Shown here: positions 17,668 to 26,503 of the stretch, in pieces
Layout of the letters: the number at the start of each line of letters is the position of its first letter
Position numbering within the stretch: position 1 is the first letter of the stretch
Assembly: GCF_035581365.1 (NCBI RefSeq)
Contig: NZ_CP141590.1
Coordinates: forward strand, 806,001 to 870,000
DNA length: 64,000 bases
DNA from: Tsuneonella sp. CC-YZS046
Lineage (GTDB): Bacteria > Pseudomonadota > Alphaproteobacteria > Sphingomonadales > Sphingomonadaceae
Direction of reading: 5' to 3'
Program-made: the position numbers and the translations under genes
Notes under the pieces: model-generated
What the model was told of the DNA's origin: nothing
The model's database searches: none
The model's input: the letters and a program-made list of their open reading frames with translations, nothing else

Positions 17668-18111
17668 ATGAAAGCCAAGCAATGGAAAATCGCAGCGATG
17701 TCTCTCGCCGTGCCGGGCCTGATCGCCGCGGCGGCGCCTGCGGCAGCCGTGCCGCTCGGCTCGGCGGAGCAGGTGAGCAACGTCTATTCTGTCGAGGCGT
17801 TGAGCCATAGCGACCGCGGGCGGGACCGGAACTGGTCTCGGGGCCGCGAATACCGGGATTCCCGCTATGACCGCCGCTATTATGGCGAGCCGGTCCGCGC
17901 CAATACGCGGGTCTGGAGAGGCCATGACGGGCGCTATTATTGCCGCAAGGACAATGGAACCACCGGCCTCCTGATCGGCGCGGCAGTGGGCGGCCTGGTC
18001 GGACACGAGGTCGCCGGATATGGCGATCGCACCCTGGGCGCCATTCTGGGCGCTGCCGGTGGCGGCTTGCTCGGCCGGGCGATCGACAAGGGCAACACCC
18101 GTTGCCGCTGA
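17668..18111 (+). CDS. Glycine-zipper 2TM-domain envelope protein
   Basis: 147 residues with a cleavable-type signal peptide (residues 1-30, ending AAAPAAA). An Arg/Tyr-rich central region (RDRNWSRGREYRDSRYDRRYY) follows. The C-terminal glycine zipper (about residues 100-142) contains GLLIGAAVGGLVGHEVAG and GAILGAAGGGLLGRAID. Such domains occur in outer-membrane-associated lipoprotein-like proteins. Function is unknown. The ATG at 17668 has CAGGAGG upstream and is better than the GTG one codon earlier. Confidence 0.85.
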   Translation: MKAKQWKIAAMSLAVPGLIAAAAPAAAVPLGSAEQVSNVYSVEALSHSDRGRDRNWSRGREYRDSRYDRRYYGEPVRANTRVWRGHDGRYYCRKDNGTTGLLIGAAVGGLVGHEVAGYGDRTLGAILGAAGGGLLGRAIDKGNTRCR

Positions 18112-18255
18112 TGTCGGGCCGGCTGGACCGGCCGGCAAGATTTCCGCTGGCAGCCTCGCTGCTCGCGGAATCGGCCCGGGTCGCATCTGGAACGGGCTGC
18201 AAGAAGGCGTCTGTCCGCCGATCCGGGCCGGGCAGGCGCCTTCAACCTTTCTGAG

Positions 18256-18286
18256 ATTGTTTCCCGAGGCGGGACAGGGAAACAAT
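18256..18286. repeat. Perfect 10-bp inverted repeat upstream of a lipoprotein gene
   Basis: ATTGTTTCCC and GGGAAACAAT are separated by 11 bases. No T-run follows, so it is not a typical terminator. It could be an operator, or a terminator-like hairpin for the glycine-zipper gene 145 bp upstream. Confidence 0.55.
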
Positions 18287-18298
18287 TCGGGGGCTTTG

Positions 18299-18315
18299 CT
18301 AACCGGCCTTTAACC
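18299..18315 (+). promoter_or_regulatory. CtrA-like box
   Basis: CTAA-CCGGCCT-TTAACC matches the CtrA pattern TTAA-N7-TTAA with one difference in the first half. It is 49 bp upstream of the lipoprotein ATG. One site is weak evidence without other CtrA targets for comparison. Confidence 0.35.
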
Positions 18316-18363
18316 ATCAATGGATCATCGCTGACGGCCGCTCCATTCCGCGAGGACCCGCGC

Positions 18364-19098
18364 ATGACCGCTTCCCGCCGCTTTCCCATGGTTTTGATGG
18401 CCGCGCCCCTGCTGATGCTGGGCGGCTGCGGCGACGATGCGCCGAAGGCCGCCAAGGTCGCGCCCGAAGCGGACCCCGCGCTGGAAAAGGCGCTCGCCGA
18501 CGAGATCATGATCGACCCGGACCTCGCCAGCCGGAATCCGGCCAGCGCCGGCATCGCGATCGGGACGCAGGACGCCTCCCTTCCGCCCGAAGTCAATTCC
18601 CCCGAGGAGATCGAGGCGGCACGGCGCAAGGCGCTCGAGCTGGTTGGCGGAGCGGACAGGATGAAACCCGCCCCTGAGCCGCGCGTGGTCGCCGAAGGCA
18701 AGCCCGCGGGCAGCGTGATTACCGCCGCCGCGCGCGCTGCCGCGCTCGGCCCTGATGGCGCGAATTGTGCGGAGAAGGTCGAATATACGACCGCCTGGGC
18801 CGCCAGGATGCCCGCCGCCTTCCCGGTCTATCCGCGCGGAAACGTGAAGGAAGCGGCGGGGACGGACCGCGATGGCTGCTCCTTGCGGGCCGTGACCTAC
18901 ACCACCCCTGTGGCGCATGGCGAGGTGATCGATTTCTATTACACCCGCGCGGTTGCGGCCGGATTCAAGACCGACCGGGTCCGCCAGGGCAGCGATGAAA
19001 TGCTCGGCGGCGCGAAGGGCGGCGTATCCTATCTGGTGTCGGCGCGGCAGCTTCCCTCGGGCCGGACCGAGGTGGATCTCGTCACCAGCGGACGCTGA
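18364..19098 (+). CDS. Predicted lipoprotein, unknown function
   Basis: 244 residues with a lipoprotein signal ending in LLMLGGC (Cys22). A low-complexity Ala-rich middle is followed by a C-terminal domain (about 130-244) with WAARMPAAFPVYPRGNVKEAAG and HGEVIDFYYTRAVAAGF. No family is recognised with confidence. The C-terminal part looks like a compact globular domain. The gene stands alone, converging on astD. Confidence 0.75.
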   Translation: MTASRRFPMVLMAAPLLMLGGCGDDAPKAAKVAPEADPALEKALADEIMIDPDLASRNPASAGIAIGTQDASLPPEVNSPEEIEAARRKALELVGGADRMKPAPEPRVVAEGKPAGSVITAAARAAALGPDGANCAEKVEYTTAWAARMPAAFPVYPRGNVKEAAGTDRDGCSLRAVTYTTPVAHGEVIDFYYTRAVAAGFKTDRVRQGSDEMLGGAKGGVSYLVSARQLPSGRTEVDLVTSGR

Positions 19099-19111
19099 TT
19101 AGGTTCCGGCC

Positions 19112-20527
19112 CTAGGCGTCGCGAAAGCCCACGCCGAGCATGGCGCGCGGCTGCTCCAGCTCCGTCGAGGCGACCGGATAGGCGCAGTAATCGGCCGCGT
19201 AGAAGGCGCTGGGGCGATGGTTGCCGGACAGGCCTAGCCCGCCCAGCGGCGCGGCCGAGGAACTGCCGTTGGTCGAGCGGTTCCAGTTGATAAGCCCGGC
19301 CCGGACATTGGACCAGAAGCGGTTGTAATCCTCCGGGCTGCCGCCGACCAGCGATGCGCACAGGCCGAACCGGGTATTGTTGGCCTCCCCGATCGCCTCG
19401 TCGAACGAGCTTACCCGGATCACCTGGAGCAGGGGGCCGAACAGCTCGACATCAGGCCGTTCCTTGATGGCGGTGACATCTATGATCCCGGGCGAGATGA
19501 AAGGCAGATCGCCCTTGGGCCGGGTCATGTGCTTGATGGCCTTGCCGCCCTGGCTCAGGAAATAGAGAAAGCTGTCGGTCAGCGCATCGGCCGTGGCCGG
19601 ATCGATGACAGGTCCCATGAAGGGCGACGGCTCATCGAAGGGCGCGCCCACGATGATCCGGTCGGCGAGCCGCTTCACCTCGTCCATCAGCGCGTCATAC
19701 ATGGCATCCTGCACGATCAGGCGCCGCGCGGCGGTGCAGCGCTGGCCCGCGCCGCTGAAGGCGGACTGGATCACCAGCACGGCGGCATCGGCGACGATGG
19801 GCGTGTTCCACACCACGAGGGGATTGTTGCCGCCCATTTCGAGCGCCACGATCTTCCCGGGATTGACCGCGAGCCGGCGATTGATCGCGATCCCAGTCTG
19901 CACCGATCCGGTGAACAGCACACCGTCCACACCGGCGTGAACCACCAGTTCCTGGCCGGTATCCGGCCCGCCCGGCACGAATTGCAGCACGTCCTCCGGC
20001 AGTCCCGCCTCGTGGAAGCACCGGACCAGAAATTCGCCCGAGGCCGGGGCCTTCTCGCTCGGCTTCAGGATCACCGCATTGCCGGCGACAAGCGCGGGCA
20101 GGATATGGCTGTTGGGCAGGAAGGCGGGGGAATTGAACGGCCCCAGCACGGCCAGCACCCCGTGGGGCTTGTGCCGTATCGCGGCGGTGCCCTTGAGCGC
20201 GCTGTTCAGCTTGCGCTGGGCGGATCGCTCCGCATAGGCGCGCACCGAAATCTCGACCTTATTGATGACGCCTTCGATCTCGGCCCGCGCTTCCCACAGC
20301 GGCTTGCCCGTCTCGCGCGCGACAAGCGTGGCGAAATCCTCGGCCGTGCGGCGCACTTCGTTGGCAAAGCGGCGGACCAGCTCGATCCGGTTCGCCAGCG
20401 GTTGCGCGGCCCAGCCGGGCCAGGCGTGCCGCGCCCTGGCGACGGCTTCCTCGACATCGCCCGCCGCGCCCCGCCACAGTTCTTCCCCCGTGGCGGGTTC
20501 ATGGGAAATGATGGTGCTGACGGTCAC
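19112..20527 (-). CDS. astD: Succinylglutamate-semialdehyde dehydrogenase
   Basis: A 471-residue NAD-dependent aldehyde dehydrogenase of the arginine succinyltransferase pathway. The catalytic Cys264 is in GAGQRCTAARR, the general base Glu230 in ALEMGGNNP, Asn132 in GPFNSPAFLPNSH and Lys155 in LKPSE. The AstD-specific GPFNSPAFLPNSH stretch supports the assignment over a generic aldehyde dehydrogenase. The start is GTG. The other ast genes are not in the window. Confidence 0.92.
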   Translation of the reverse strand: MTVSTIISHEPATGEELWRGAAGDVEEAVARARHAWPGWAAQPLANRIELVRRFANEVRRTAEDFATLVARETGKPLWEARAEIEGVINKVEISVRAYAERSAQRKLNSALKGTAAIRHKPHGVLAVLGPFNSPAFLPNSHILPALVAGNAVILKPSEKAPASGEFLVRCFHEAGLPEDVLQFVPGGPDTGQELVVHAGVDGVLFTGSVQTGIAINRRLAVNPGKIVALEMGGNNPLVVWNTPIVADAAVLVIQSAFSGAGQRCTAARRLIVQDAMYDALMDEVKRLADRIIVGAPFDEPSPFMGPVIDPATADALTDSFLYFLSQGGKAIKHMTRPKGDLPFISPGIIDVTAIKERPDVELFGPLLQVIRVSSFDEAIGEANNTRFGLCASLVGGSPEDYNRFWSNVRAGLINWNRSTNGSSSAAPLGGLGLSGNHRPSAFYAADYCAYPVASTELEQPRAMLGVGFRDA

Positions 20528-20623
20528 GCCCTGGGAAAAAACCTTGCTCTGAATCTGCGGATTGCGGTCGGATGTCCTTAGCGGCGAATTTCGGTTGCAG
20601 CCAGAAGTTCCGGCAATACCGTG

Positions 20624-22039
20624 CTATTCCGGCCCGTGCCGTTCCGAGGCGACCGGCGGCAACGGCGCTGGTCCCAGGGCCTGGCCCATCGCGCGAATGC
20701 GCGCGACCTTGCCGTGCAGCTTCGACCAGTCGTCGTCTTCCGCGATGGCGGCCCAGATTTCCTCCACCTCGTCTATCAGCATCGCTTCCGGCGTGGGGCC
20801 GGACCAGTAGGACGCGCTGCTGTCCAGCAGATCGCGGCCCGCCAGGGCCTGCGCCAGCTCCGGCGGGGCGTTCCGTCCGCCCCGGAAGGAAAAGAAGAAG
20901 GCATCGGGGCCGAGCCCGCCTTCGCGCATGATCGCTTCGGCCGCCCGCACCAGATCCATGTCCCGTTCTGGGCCGGGCGAAGTGACGCCAAGCCGCCATG
21001 CGAACCGCCGGCCCAGAGCCGCTTCGTAAAGCGGTCTGAACCGGTCCAGCGCCGCCACCAGGTTGGGCACTTCGGTGAGGACGTGCAGGGCATTGGCGAG
21101 CTGGGCGCAATTCCACAGCAGGGTTTCCGGCTGGCGGCCATAGGCATAAAGCCCGCTCTCGTCGAAATAGGCGGCGGTGAAGGACGGGTCCCATTGGGGC
21201 AGCCAGCGCCACGGGCCATAGTCGAAGCTCTCGCCGGAAATATTCATGTTGTCGGTGTTGAGGACGCCGTGGACGAAGCCTGCGACCATGTAGGACGCGG
21301 CGAGATCGGCCAGCCGCTCCACCACCTGATGCATCAGGATCACCGGCGGCTCGTCGCGGCCCGGCGCGTCCTCGGGCGGGGGAGGGCCGGGATAGTGGCG
21401 CAGGCAGTAATCCGTCAGCTCGGCGAGATGATCCTTTTCGTCCAGGGCATAGAGCCGCTGGAACGTGCCGATGCGGATATGCCCGTGGCTGAGCCGGACC
21501 AGCACGGCGGAACGGGTGGGCGATGGCTCGTCGTTGCGCCACAGGCTTTCGCCCGTCTCGATCACGGAAAAGGTCTTGCTGGTGTAGACGCCCAGCGCCT
21601 CCAGCATTTCGGTGGCGAGAATTTCCCGCACCGCACCTTTCAGGGTCAGGCGGCCGTCGCCCCGGCGGCTGTATGGAGTCTGCCCCGATCCCTTGGTTCC
21701 GAAATCCAGCAGGCGGCCGTCGCCATCGCGCAGCTGCGCGTAGAGGAAGCCGCGCCCGTCGCCGATCTCCGGGTTGTAGACCCGGAACTGGTGGCCGTGA
21801 TAGCGCAAGGCCAGCGGCTCCGGCAGATTGTCCGGCAGCGGCTCGAACCGGGCGAAATGGGAAATCCAGGCATCGTCGCCGAGCTGGCCCAGCCCCACCG
21901 CCTGCGCCCAGCGCTGGTTGCGGAAGCGCAATCGCGCCTCGGGAAAGGGCGCCACGGGCACGGGATCGCCGATCCAGCCGGCAATCTCGCGAATTTGTGG
22001 ATCGGGGCGATAGGGTGCGGGTTGCGGTTCTGCGCGCAT
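20624..22039 (-). CDS. selO: SelO-family protein adenylyltransferase (YdiU/UPF0061)
   Basis: A 471-residue pseudokinase-fold enzyme that AMPylates proteins. Family hallmarks are the N-terminal LALRYHGHQFRVYNPEIGDGRG, GTKGSGQTPYSRRGDGR, and the metal-binding region HGVLNTDNMNISGESFDYGPW. The start at 22039 drops 23 unrelated leading residues. There is no C-terminal selenocysteine context (CxxU); the sequence ends soon after the kinase core. Confidence 0.94.
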   Translation of the reverse strand: MRAEPQPAPYRPDPQIREIAGWIGDPVPVAPFPEARLRFRNQRWAQAVGLGQLGDDAWISHFARFEPLPDNLPEPLALRYHGHQFRVYNPEIGDGRGFLYAQLRDGDGRLLDFGTKGSGQTPYSRRGDGRLTLKGAVREILATEMLEALGVYTSKTFSVIETGESLWRNDEPSPTRSAVLVRLSHGHIRIGTFQRLYALDEKDHLAELTDYCLRHYPGPPPPEDAPGRDEPPVILMHQVVERLADLAASYMVAGFVHGVLNTDNMNISGESFDYGPWRWLPQWDPSFTAAYFDESGLYAYGRQPETLLWNCAQLANALHVLTEVPNLVAALDRFRPLYEAALGRRFAWRLGVTSPGPERDMDLVRAAEAIMREGGLGPDAFFFSFRGGRNAPPELAQALAGRDLLDSSASYWSGPTPEAMLIDEVEEIWAAIAEDDDWSKLHGKVARIRAMGQALGPAPLPPVASERHGPE

Positions 22040-22110
22040 CTGGCAATAGTGGGGGCAGGGAAGGCGCGGCGCAAGCCGGGCCGTAGGGAAAACGGAAGCG
22101 CAAGGCACCC

Positions 22111-22980
22111 ATGGCCACCACGCAAATCGAATACGCCGATCGCCACTGGTCGAGCGCGGATGGCTTACAGCTGCATTATCGGGATTATCCGGGGCGGGAA
22201 GACCGCCCGCCGCTGCTGTGCCTGCCGGGCCTTACCCGCAATGCCCGCGATTTCGAGCCTGTGATCGAGCGTTTCGCTGGCGAGTGGCGGGTCATCTGCG
22301 TCGATCTGCGCGGGCGCGGCGACAGCGAATACGCCAAGGATTGGCGGACTTACAATCCGCTCACCTATGTCGAGGATCTGGAAGCCCTGTTCGAACAGGC
22401 CGGGATCGCGCGCTTCGTCGCGCTCGGCACCTCGCTCGGCGGCATCCTCACCATGCTACTGGCCGGGCGGCAGGGGGAAAGGATGGCGGGCGCGCTGCTC
22501 AACGACATCGGCCCCGTGATCGACCCGGCCGGGCTGGACCGGATTCGCAACTATGTCGGGCAGGCGCGCAGCTTTCCCACCTGGATGCACGCGGCCCGGG
22601 CGATGGAGGAAACCCACGGAATGGCGTTTCCCGATTACGAGGTTTCGGACTGGCTGGCGATGGCGAAGCGCCTGATGACCCTGGGCAACAATGACCGGAT
22701 CGTGTTCGACTACGACATGAAGATCGGCGAGATATTCAATCAGCCGGGCGGGGAGGCGGGCGTGGACCTGTGGCCGGTGTTCCCGGCGCTGGCGGGGCGG
22801 CCGGTCACGGTGCTGCGGGGCGAATTGTCGGACATCCTTTCCGCCGCGACCCTGGCGGAGATGGGCCATCGCCTGCCGCAGATGGAAGCGGTGACGGTGC
22901 CGAGGGTGGGCCATGCGCCGACATTGGGCGAAGCGGCGGCGATCGAGGCGATTTCCCGCCTGCTCGAAAGGGTCGGATGA
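22111..22980 (+). CDS. Alpha/beta-fold hydrolase
   Basis: A 289-residue alpha/beta hydrolase. The nucleophile Ser108 is in GTSLGG, the oxyanion region is LLCLPGLTRNARDF, DLRGRGDSEY follows, and a late His is in RVGHAPTLGE. The substrate is not predictable. Its stop overlaps the start of a glycosyltransferase gene (ATGA), so the two are coupled. Confidence 0.88.
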   Translation: MATTQIEYADRHWSSADGLQLHYRDYPGREDRPPLLCLPGLTRNARDFEPVIERFAGEWRVICVDLRGRGDSEYAKDWRTYNPLTYVEDLEALFEQAGIARFVALGTSLGGILTMLLAGRQGERMAGALLNDIGPVIDPAGLDRIRNYVGQARSFPTWMHAARAMEETHGMAFPDYEVSDWLAMAKRLMTLGNNDRIVFDYDMKIGEIFNQPGGEAGVDLWPVFPALAGRPVTVLRGELSDILSAATLAEMGHRLPQMEAVTVPRVGHAPTLGEAAAIEAISRLLERVG

Positions 22981-24122
22981 CCGCGAAGGGAAAGCAAGCG
23001 CGCATCCTTCACCTGCATTCGACATTCAATGCCGGGGGCAAGGAGTTGCGCTGCGTGCGGCTGATGAACGCCTTCGGTGCGCAATTCCAGCACACCATTG
23101 TTTCCGCAGAGCCGGAAGCGCTCGGGGCCGCGCGGCATATTTCGAAATCCATTGCAGTATCTTATCCACGAAACTTCCCATCGCTTCAAGGCTGGCCCAC
23201 GCCGTCGCGGCTGAGCCGAATCGCCCGCGCGATGCAGGCTTTCGATCTGATCCTTACCTATAATTGGGGCGCCATGGACGCGGTGATGGCGCATACGCTG
23301 TTTTCCCGGCCCTATCGCCTGGCGCCGCTGATCCATCACGAGGACGGGTTCAACCAGGACGAGGCGGAGCGCCTGAAGCCCTCGCGCAACTGGTATCGGC
23401 GGATTGCGCTGGGGCGCTGTTCGGCGCTGATCGTCCCTTCGGAGCGGCTGGAGCGGATCGCGCGCGAGGATTGGGTGCAGCCGGCGCAGCGCATCCATCG
23501 CATCGCCAATGGCTTGCCGGTTGCGGCCTATGCGCGCCGTCCCCGGCCGGATTCGCTGCCGGGGCTGATCAAGCGCAAGGGCGAATACTGGCTGGGCACG
23601 CTGGCCGGGCTTCGTCCGGTCAAGAACCTGCCCCGGCTGGTCAGGGCTTTCGCGCCGCTGCCGGAGGAATGGCAGCTGGTGATCGCGGGCGAAGGGCCGG
23701 AAGAACAGGCGATCCGGGCGGAGGCCATGCGGCTGGGCGTGGCGCATCGCGTGCATCTGCCCGGCTTCGTTGCCGATCCGGCCAAGGTGGCGGGCCTGTT
23801 CGATCTGTTCGCGCTGTCCTCGGACAGCGAGCAGTTCCCGCTTTCGGTGGTGGAGGCGATGGCGGCGGGGCTGGCGGTGGCCGCGCCCGCAGTGGGGGAC
23901 GTGGCCCGGATCGTGGCCGAGCCGAACAGGCCGTTCGTCACGCCGCCGGGGGACGAGGCGCTGCTGGCCCGGTCGCTCGCGCAGCTTGCCGCGAATGAAG
24001 GGCTGAGAGCGGAAATAGGCGCGGCCAACCGGGACAAGGCGCGCGAACAGTTCGACGAGGCAGCGATGATCGGCCGCTATCGCGCGCTTTACGAGCAGGC
24101 GCTCGCGCTCGACAGGCCGTAG
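22977..24122 (+). CDS. GT4-family glycosyltransferase
   Basis: A 381-residue GT-B glycosyltransferase. The N-terminal HLHSTFNAGGKELRCVRLMN, the linker VPSERLERIARED, and the donor-site ALSSDSEQFPLSVVEAMAAG, with its E-x7-E motif, are typical of family 4. It is cytoplasmic or membrane-associated. The acceptor is unknown, and the gene is not in a polysaccharide cluster. The ATG overlaps the hydrolase stop. Confidence 0.9.
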   Translation: MTAKGKQARILHLHSTFNAGGKELRCVRLMNAFGAQFQHTIVSAEPEALGAARHISKSIAVSYPRNFPSLQGWPTPSRLSRIARAMQAFDLILTYNWGAMDAVMAHTLFSRPYRLAPLIHHEDGFNQDEAERLKPSRNWYRRIALGRCSALIVPSERLERIAREDWVQPAQRIHRIANGLPVAAYARRPRPDSLPGLIKRKGEYWLGTLAGLRPVKNLPRLVRAFAPLPEEWQLVIAGEGPEEQAIRAEAMRLGVAHRVHLPGFVADPAKVAGLFDLFALSSDSEQFPLSVVEAMAAGLAVAAPAVGDVARIVAEPNRPFVTPPGDEALLARSLAQLAANEGLRAEIGAANRDKAREQFDEAAMIGRYRALYEQALALDRP

Positions 24123-24141
24123 CGCGACGCGGTTCGGGGCA

Positions 24142-24170
24142 GGGTACGCGGCGGCGCGTGCCCTTCTGAT
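24142..24170 (+). terminator. Probable terminator after the glycosyltransferase gene
   Basis: GGGTACGCG and CGCGTGCCC form a 9-bp stem (one G-T pair) with a GCGG loop, followed by the T-rich TTCTGATTT. The T-run is short, so efficiency is uncertain. Confidence 0.45.
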
Positions 24171-24280
24171 TTCAGCGGAGGTTCAGATGAATGGGGACAG
24201 GCTGGCTTTATGCGTTGAATTGATGGTTCCATTCGCTAAACACGCCGACTTGTCTCAAATAGTCTTATGAAGGCGCCTGC

Positions 24281-25051
24281 GTGGCTCTCGTACCAAATCG
24301 CCCCCAGACCGAAGCTGAGAAGAAAGCCGCCCAGGACGATGTTTTCGTCCGGGAAGTCGACGATGCCGTCCGTCAGGACCAGCTGGCCTATGCGGCCAAG
24401 CGCTTCGGCATTCCGCTGGCGATCGCGGTCGTCGTCGGGCTGCTCGCCCTGGGCGGCTGGCTGATCTGGAAGGAAACGCGCGAATCCGCGATGGAGGAGC
24501 ATTCGGAAGAGCTTGTCCGCGCGATCGACCGGATCGGCGCGGGCAATCTCGATACCGCCAGCAAGGTGCTCGATCCGGTGATCCAGGATGGCGGCGGGGC
24601 CGCCGCATCGGCGCGGATGCTCAAGGCCGGTATCGCCGCCCAGCAGGGCCGCAATGCCGAAGCCGCCAAGCTCTTCGCCGCCATCGCCGCCGACAGCGGC
24701 GCGCCGCAGCCGCTGCGCGACCTTGCCACCATCCGCGAAGTCGCCGTCAATTTCGACACGATGAAGCCGGATGACGTGATTTCCAGGCTGAAGCCGCTGG
24801 CGACGCCGGGCAACCCGTGGTTCGGCAGCGCCGGCGAGCTGGTCGGGCTGGCCTATCTCAAGCAGGGCAAGCGCGATCTGGCTGGGCCGCTGTTCGCCGC
24901 GATCGCCAAGGACGAGAGCCTGCCCGATACGCTGCGGGCGCGGGCGCGCCAGCTTGCGGGGCTGCTGGGCTACGATGCGATCTCCGATGTCGACAAGATC
25001 GTGCAGCCGCAGGAAGAAGACGAGGCCGATCCAGGCCAGGCGGCGCAGTGA
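24281..25051 (+). CDS. YfgM-like TPR membrane protein
   Basis: 256 residues with a cytoplasmic N-terminal 40 residues (VFVREVDDAVRQDQLAYAAKRFG), one membrane helix (about 42-63), and a periplasmic alpha-helical TPR-like domain. YfgM associates with SecYEG and periplasmic chaperones and is typically upstream of bamB, as here. The start is GTG with GAAGG upstream; an ATG 14 bases earlier is out of frame. Confidence 0.88.
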   Translation: MALVPNRPQTEAEKKAAQDDVFVREVDDAVRQDQLAYAAKRFGIPLAIAVVVGLLALGGWLIWKETRESAMEEHSEELVRAIDRIGAGNLDTASKVLDPVIQDGGGAAASARMLKAGIAAQQGRNAEAAKLFAAIAADSGAPQPLRDLATIREVAVNFDTMKPDDVISRLKPLATPGNPWFGSAGELVGLAYLKQGKRDLAGPLFAAIAKDESLPDTLRARARQLAGLLGYDAISDVDKIVQPQEEDEADPGQAAQ

Positions 25052-25071
25052 TTTATCCGAGGATGACCCGA

Positions 25072-26421
25072 ATGAAGCATGCTAACGCTCCGGCGCGACG
25101 TCTCGCCATGGCGACGACCGCCGTCCTGCTCGCAACCATGGTGTCCGCTTGCGGCGTGCTCGGCGGCAAGGACAAGCCGCATACCCCCACCGTCGGCAAC
25201 CGGGTGCCAATTCTCTCGCGGATCGAGGCGGGCACCAAGGTGGATGCCTCGATCTCCAATGTCGCGGTGGTGCTCCCGCCCGCGCAGGTGAACACCGACT
25301 GGACGCAGGCCGGCGGCAGCGCGGCCAAGGCATCGGGCCATTTCGCGCTGTCCGCGTCGCCGGGCCGGGCCTGGACCGCTTCCATCGCCGGGTCGAGCAA
25401 CAAGCGCCGCCTGGCCGCTTCCCCGGTGGTGGGCGGAGGAATGCTGTTCGCGATCGACACCACCGCCACGATCCATGCGTTCAATGCCGATACCGGCCGG
25501 CGCATCTGGTCGCAGCAGCTGGAAGTGGAGGGCAACCTCAGGAGCGCGGCCTTCGGCGGCGGGGTGAGCTATGCCGACGGCCGGGTCTATGCCACCAACG
25601 GCGTGGGCGAAGTCGCCGCGCTGGATGCGCAGACCGGCGCGGTGGCGTGGAAGGTGAAGCCCGCCGGCCCGCTGCGCGGCGCGCCGACCATCGCCTTCAA
25701 TTCCGTGTATGTGATGACGCAGGACAACCAGATCCACGCGCTCAATGCGGCCGACGGATCGGAAGTCTGGCAGGAATCCTCGTCGGTCGGACAGGCCGGG
25801 GTGTTCGGCGTGGCCGCCCCCGCCGCCGGGCAGGGCACCGTGATCGCGGGCTACAGCACCGGCGAGCTGGTCGCCTATCGCTATGAGAACGGCCGCACCC
25901 TGTGGGCCGACGCGCTGGCCCGCACCTCTATCTCCACCCAGGTCGGCACCCTGACCGATGTGGACGCCGATCCGATCATTGACAGCGGCTGGGTTTACGC
26001 TCTGGGCCAGGGCGGCCGCATGGCGGCCTACGAGCTGGTTACCGGACAGCGTATCTGGGAGCTTAACCTTGCCGGTATCTCCACTCCGGCCATCGCCGGC
26101 GAGTGGATCTTCACCCTGACCGACGATGCCCGCCTGCTCGCCATCGCCCGCGCCAGCGGCAAGGTCCGCTGGATCACGCAATTGCGCGAATGGAAGAACG
26201 AGAAGAAGAAAAAGAACCAGATCTTCTGGACCGGCCCGGTGCTGGCGGGCAACCGGCTGTGGATCGCCAGCTCGCGCGGCAAGCTGGTTTCAGTCGATGT
26301 GACGAGTGGCGCGATCGCCTCGGAGCAGGAACTCGGCTCCGACATCTCGCTGGCGCCGATCGTGGCCAACCAGACCCTGTATATCCTGGATGACGGCGGC
26401 AAGATCCATGCCTTGCGTTAA
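25072..26421 (+). CDS. bamB: Outer-membrane protein assembly factor BamB
   Basis: A 449-residue PQQ-like beta-propeller lipoprotein of the BAM complex. The signal peptide ends in the lipobox VSAC. Repeated propeller blades are visible, such as FAIDTTATIHAFNADTGRRIW and VAALDAQTGAVAWKV. GAGGA lies 8-9 bases before the ATG at 25072; an ATG at 25063 would add three residues. It is a two-gene operon with the YfgM-like gene. Confidence 0.93.
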   Translation: MKHANAPARRLAMATTAVLLATMVSACGVLGGKDKPHTPTVGNRVPILSRIEAGTKVDASISNVAVVLPPAQVNTDWTQAGGSAAKASGHFALSASPGRAWTASIAGSSNKRRLAASPVVGGGMLFAIDTTATIHAFNADTGRRIWSQQLEVEGNLRSAAFGGGVSYADGRVYATNGVGEVAALDAQTGAVAWKVKPAGPLRGAPTIAFNSVYVMTQDNQIHALNAADGSEVWQESSSVGQAGVFGVAAPAAGQGTVIAGYSTGELVAYRYENGRTLWADALARTSISTQVGTLTDVDADPIIDSGWVYALGQGGRMAAYELVTGQRIWELNLAGISTPAIAGEWIFTLTDDARLLAIARASGKVRWITQLREWKNEKKKKNQIFWTGPVLAGNRLWIASSRGKLVSVDVTSGAIASEQELGSDISLAPIVANQTLYILDDGGKIHALR

Positions 26422-26503
26422 GCAAGGCGTGGAGCCGCGCGCGGGCGCTTCGGGCGGCATCCCGTTACCTTAGCTTTAATTCTTTCCCGCTAATGCGGCG
26501 GCG

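Noticed and set aside
20621-22264. 547-residue open frame on the plus strand
   Set aside because: It mirrors selO, whose motifs are unmistakable; high-GC antisense frame.
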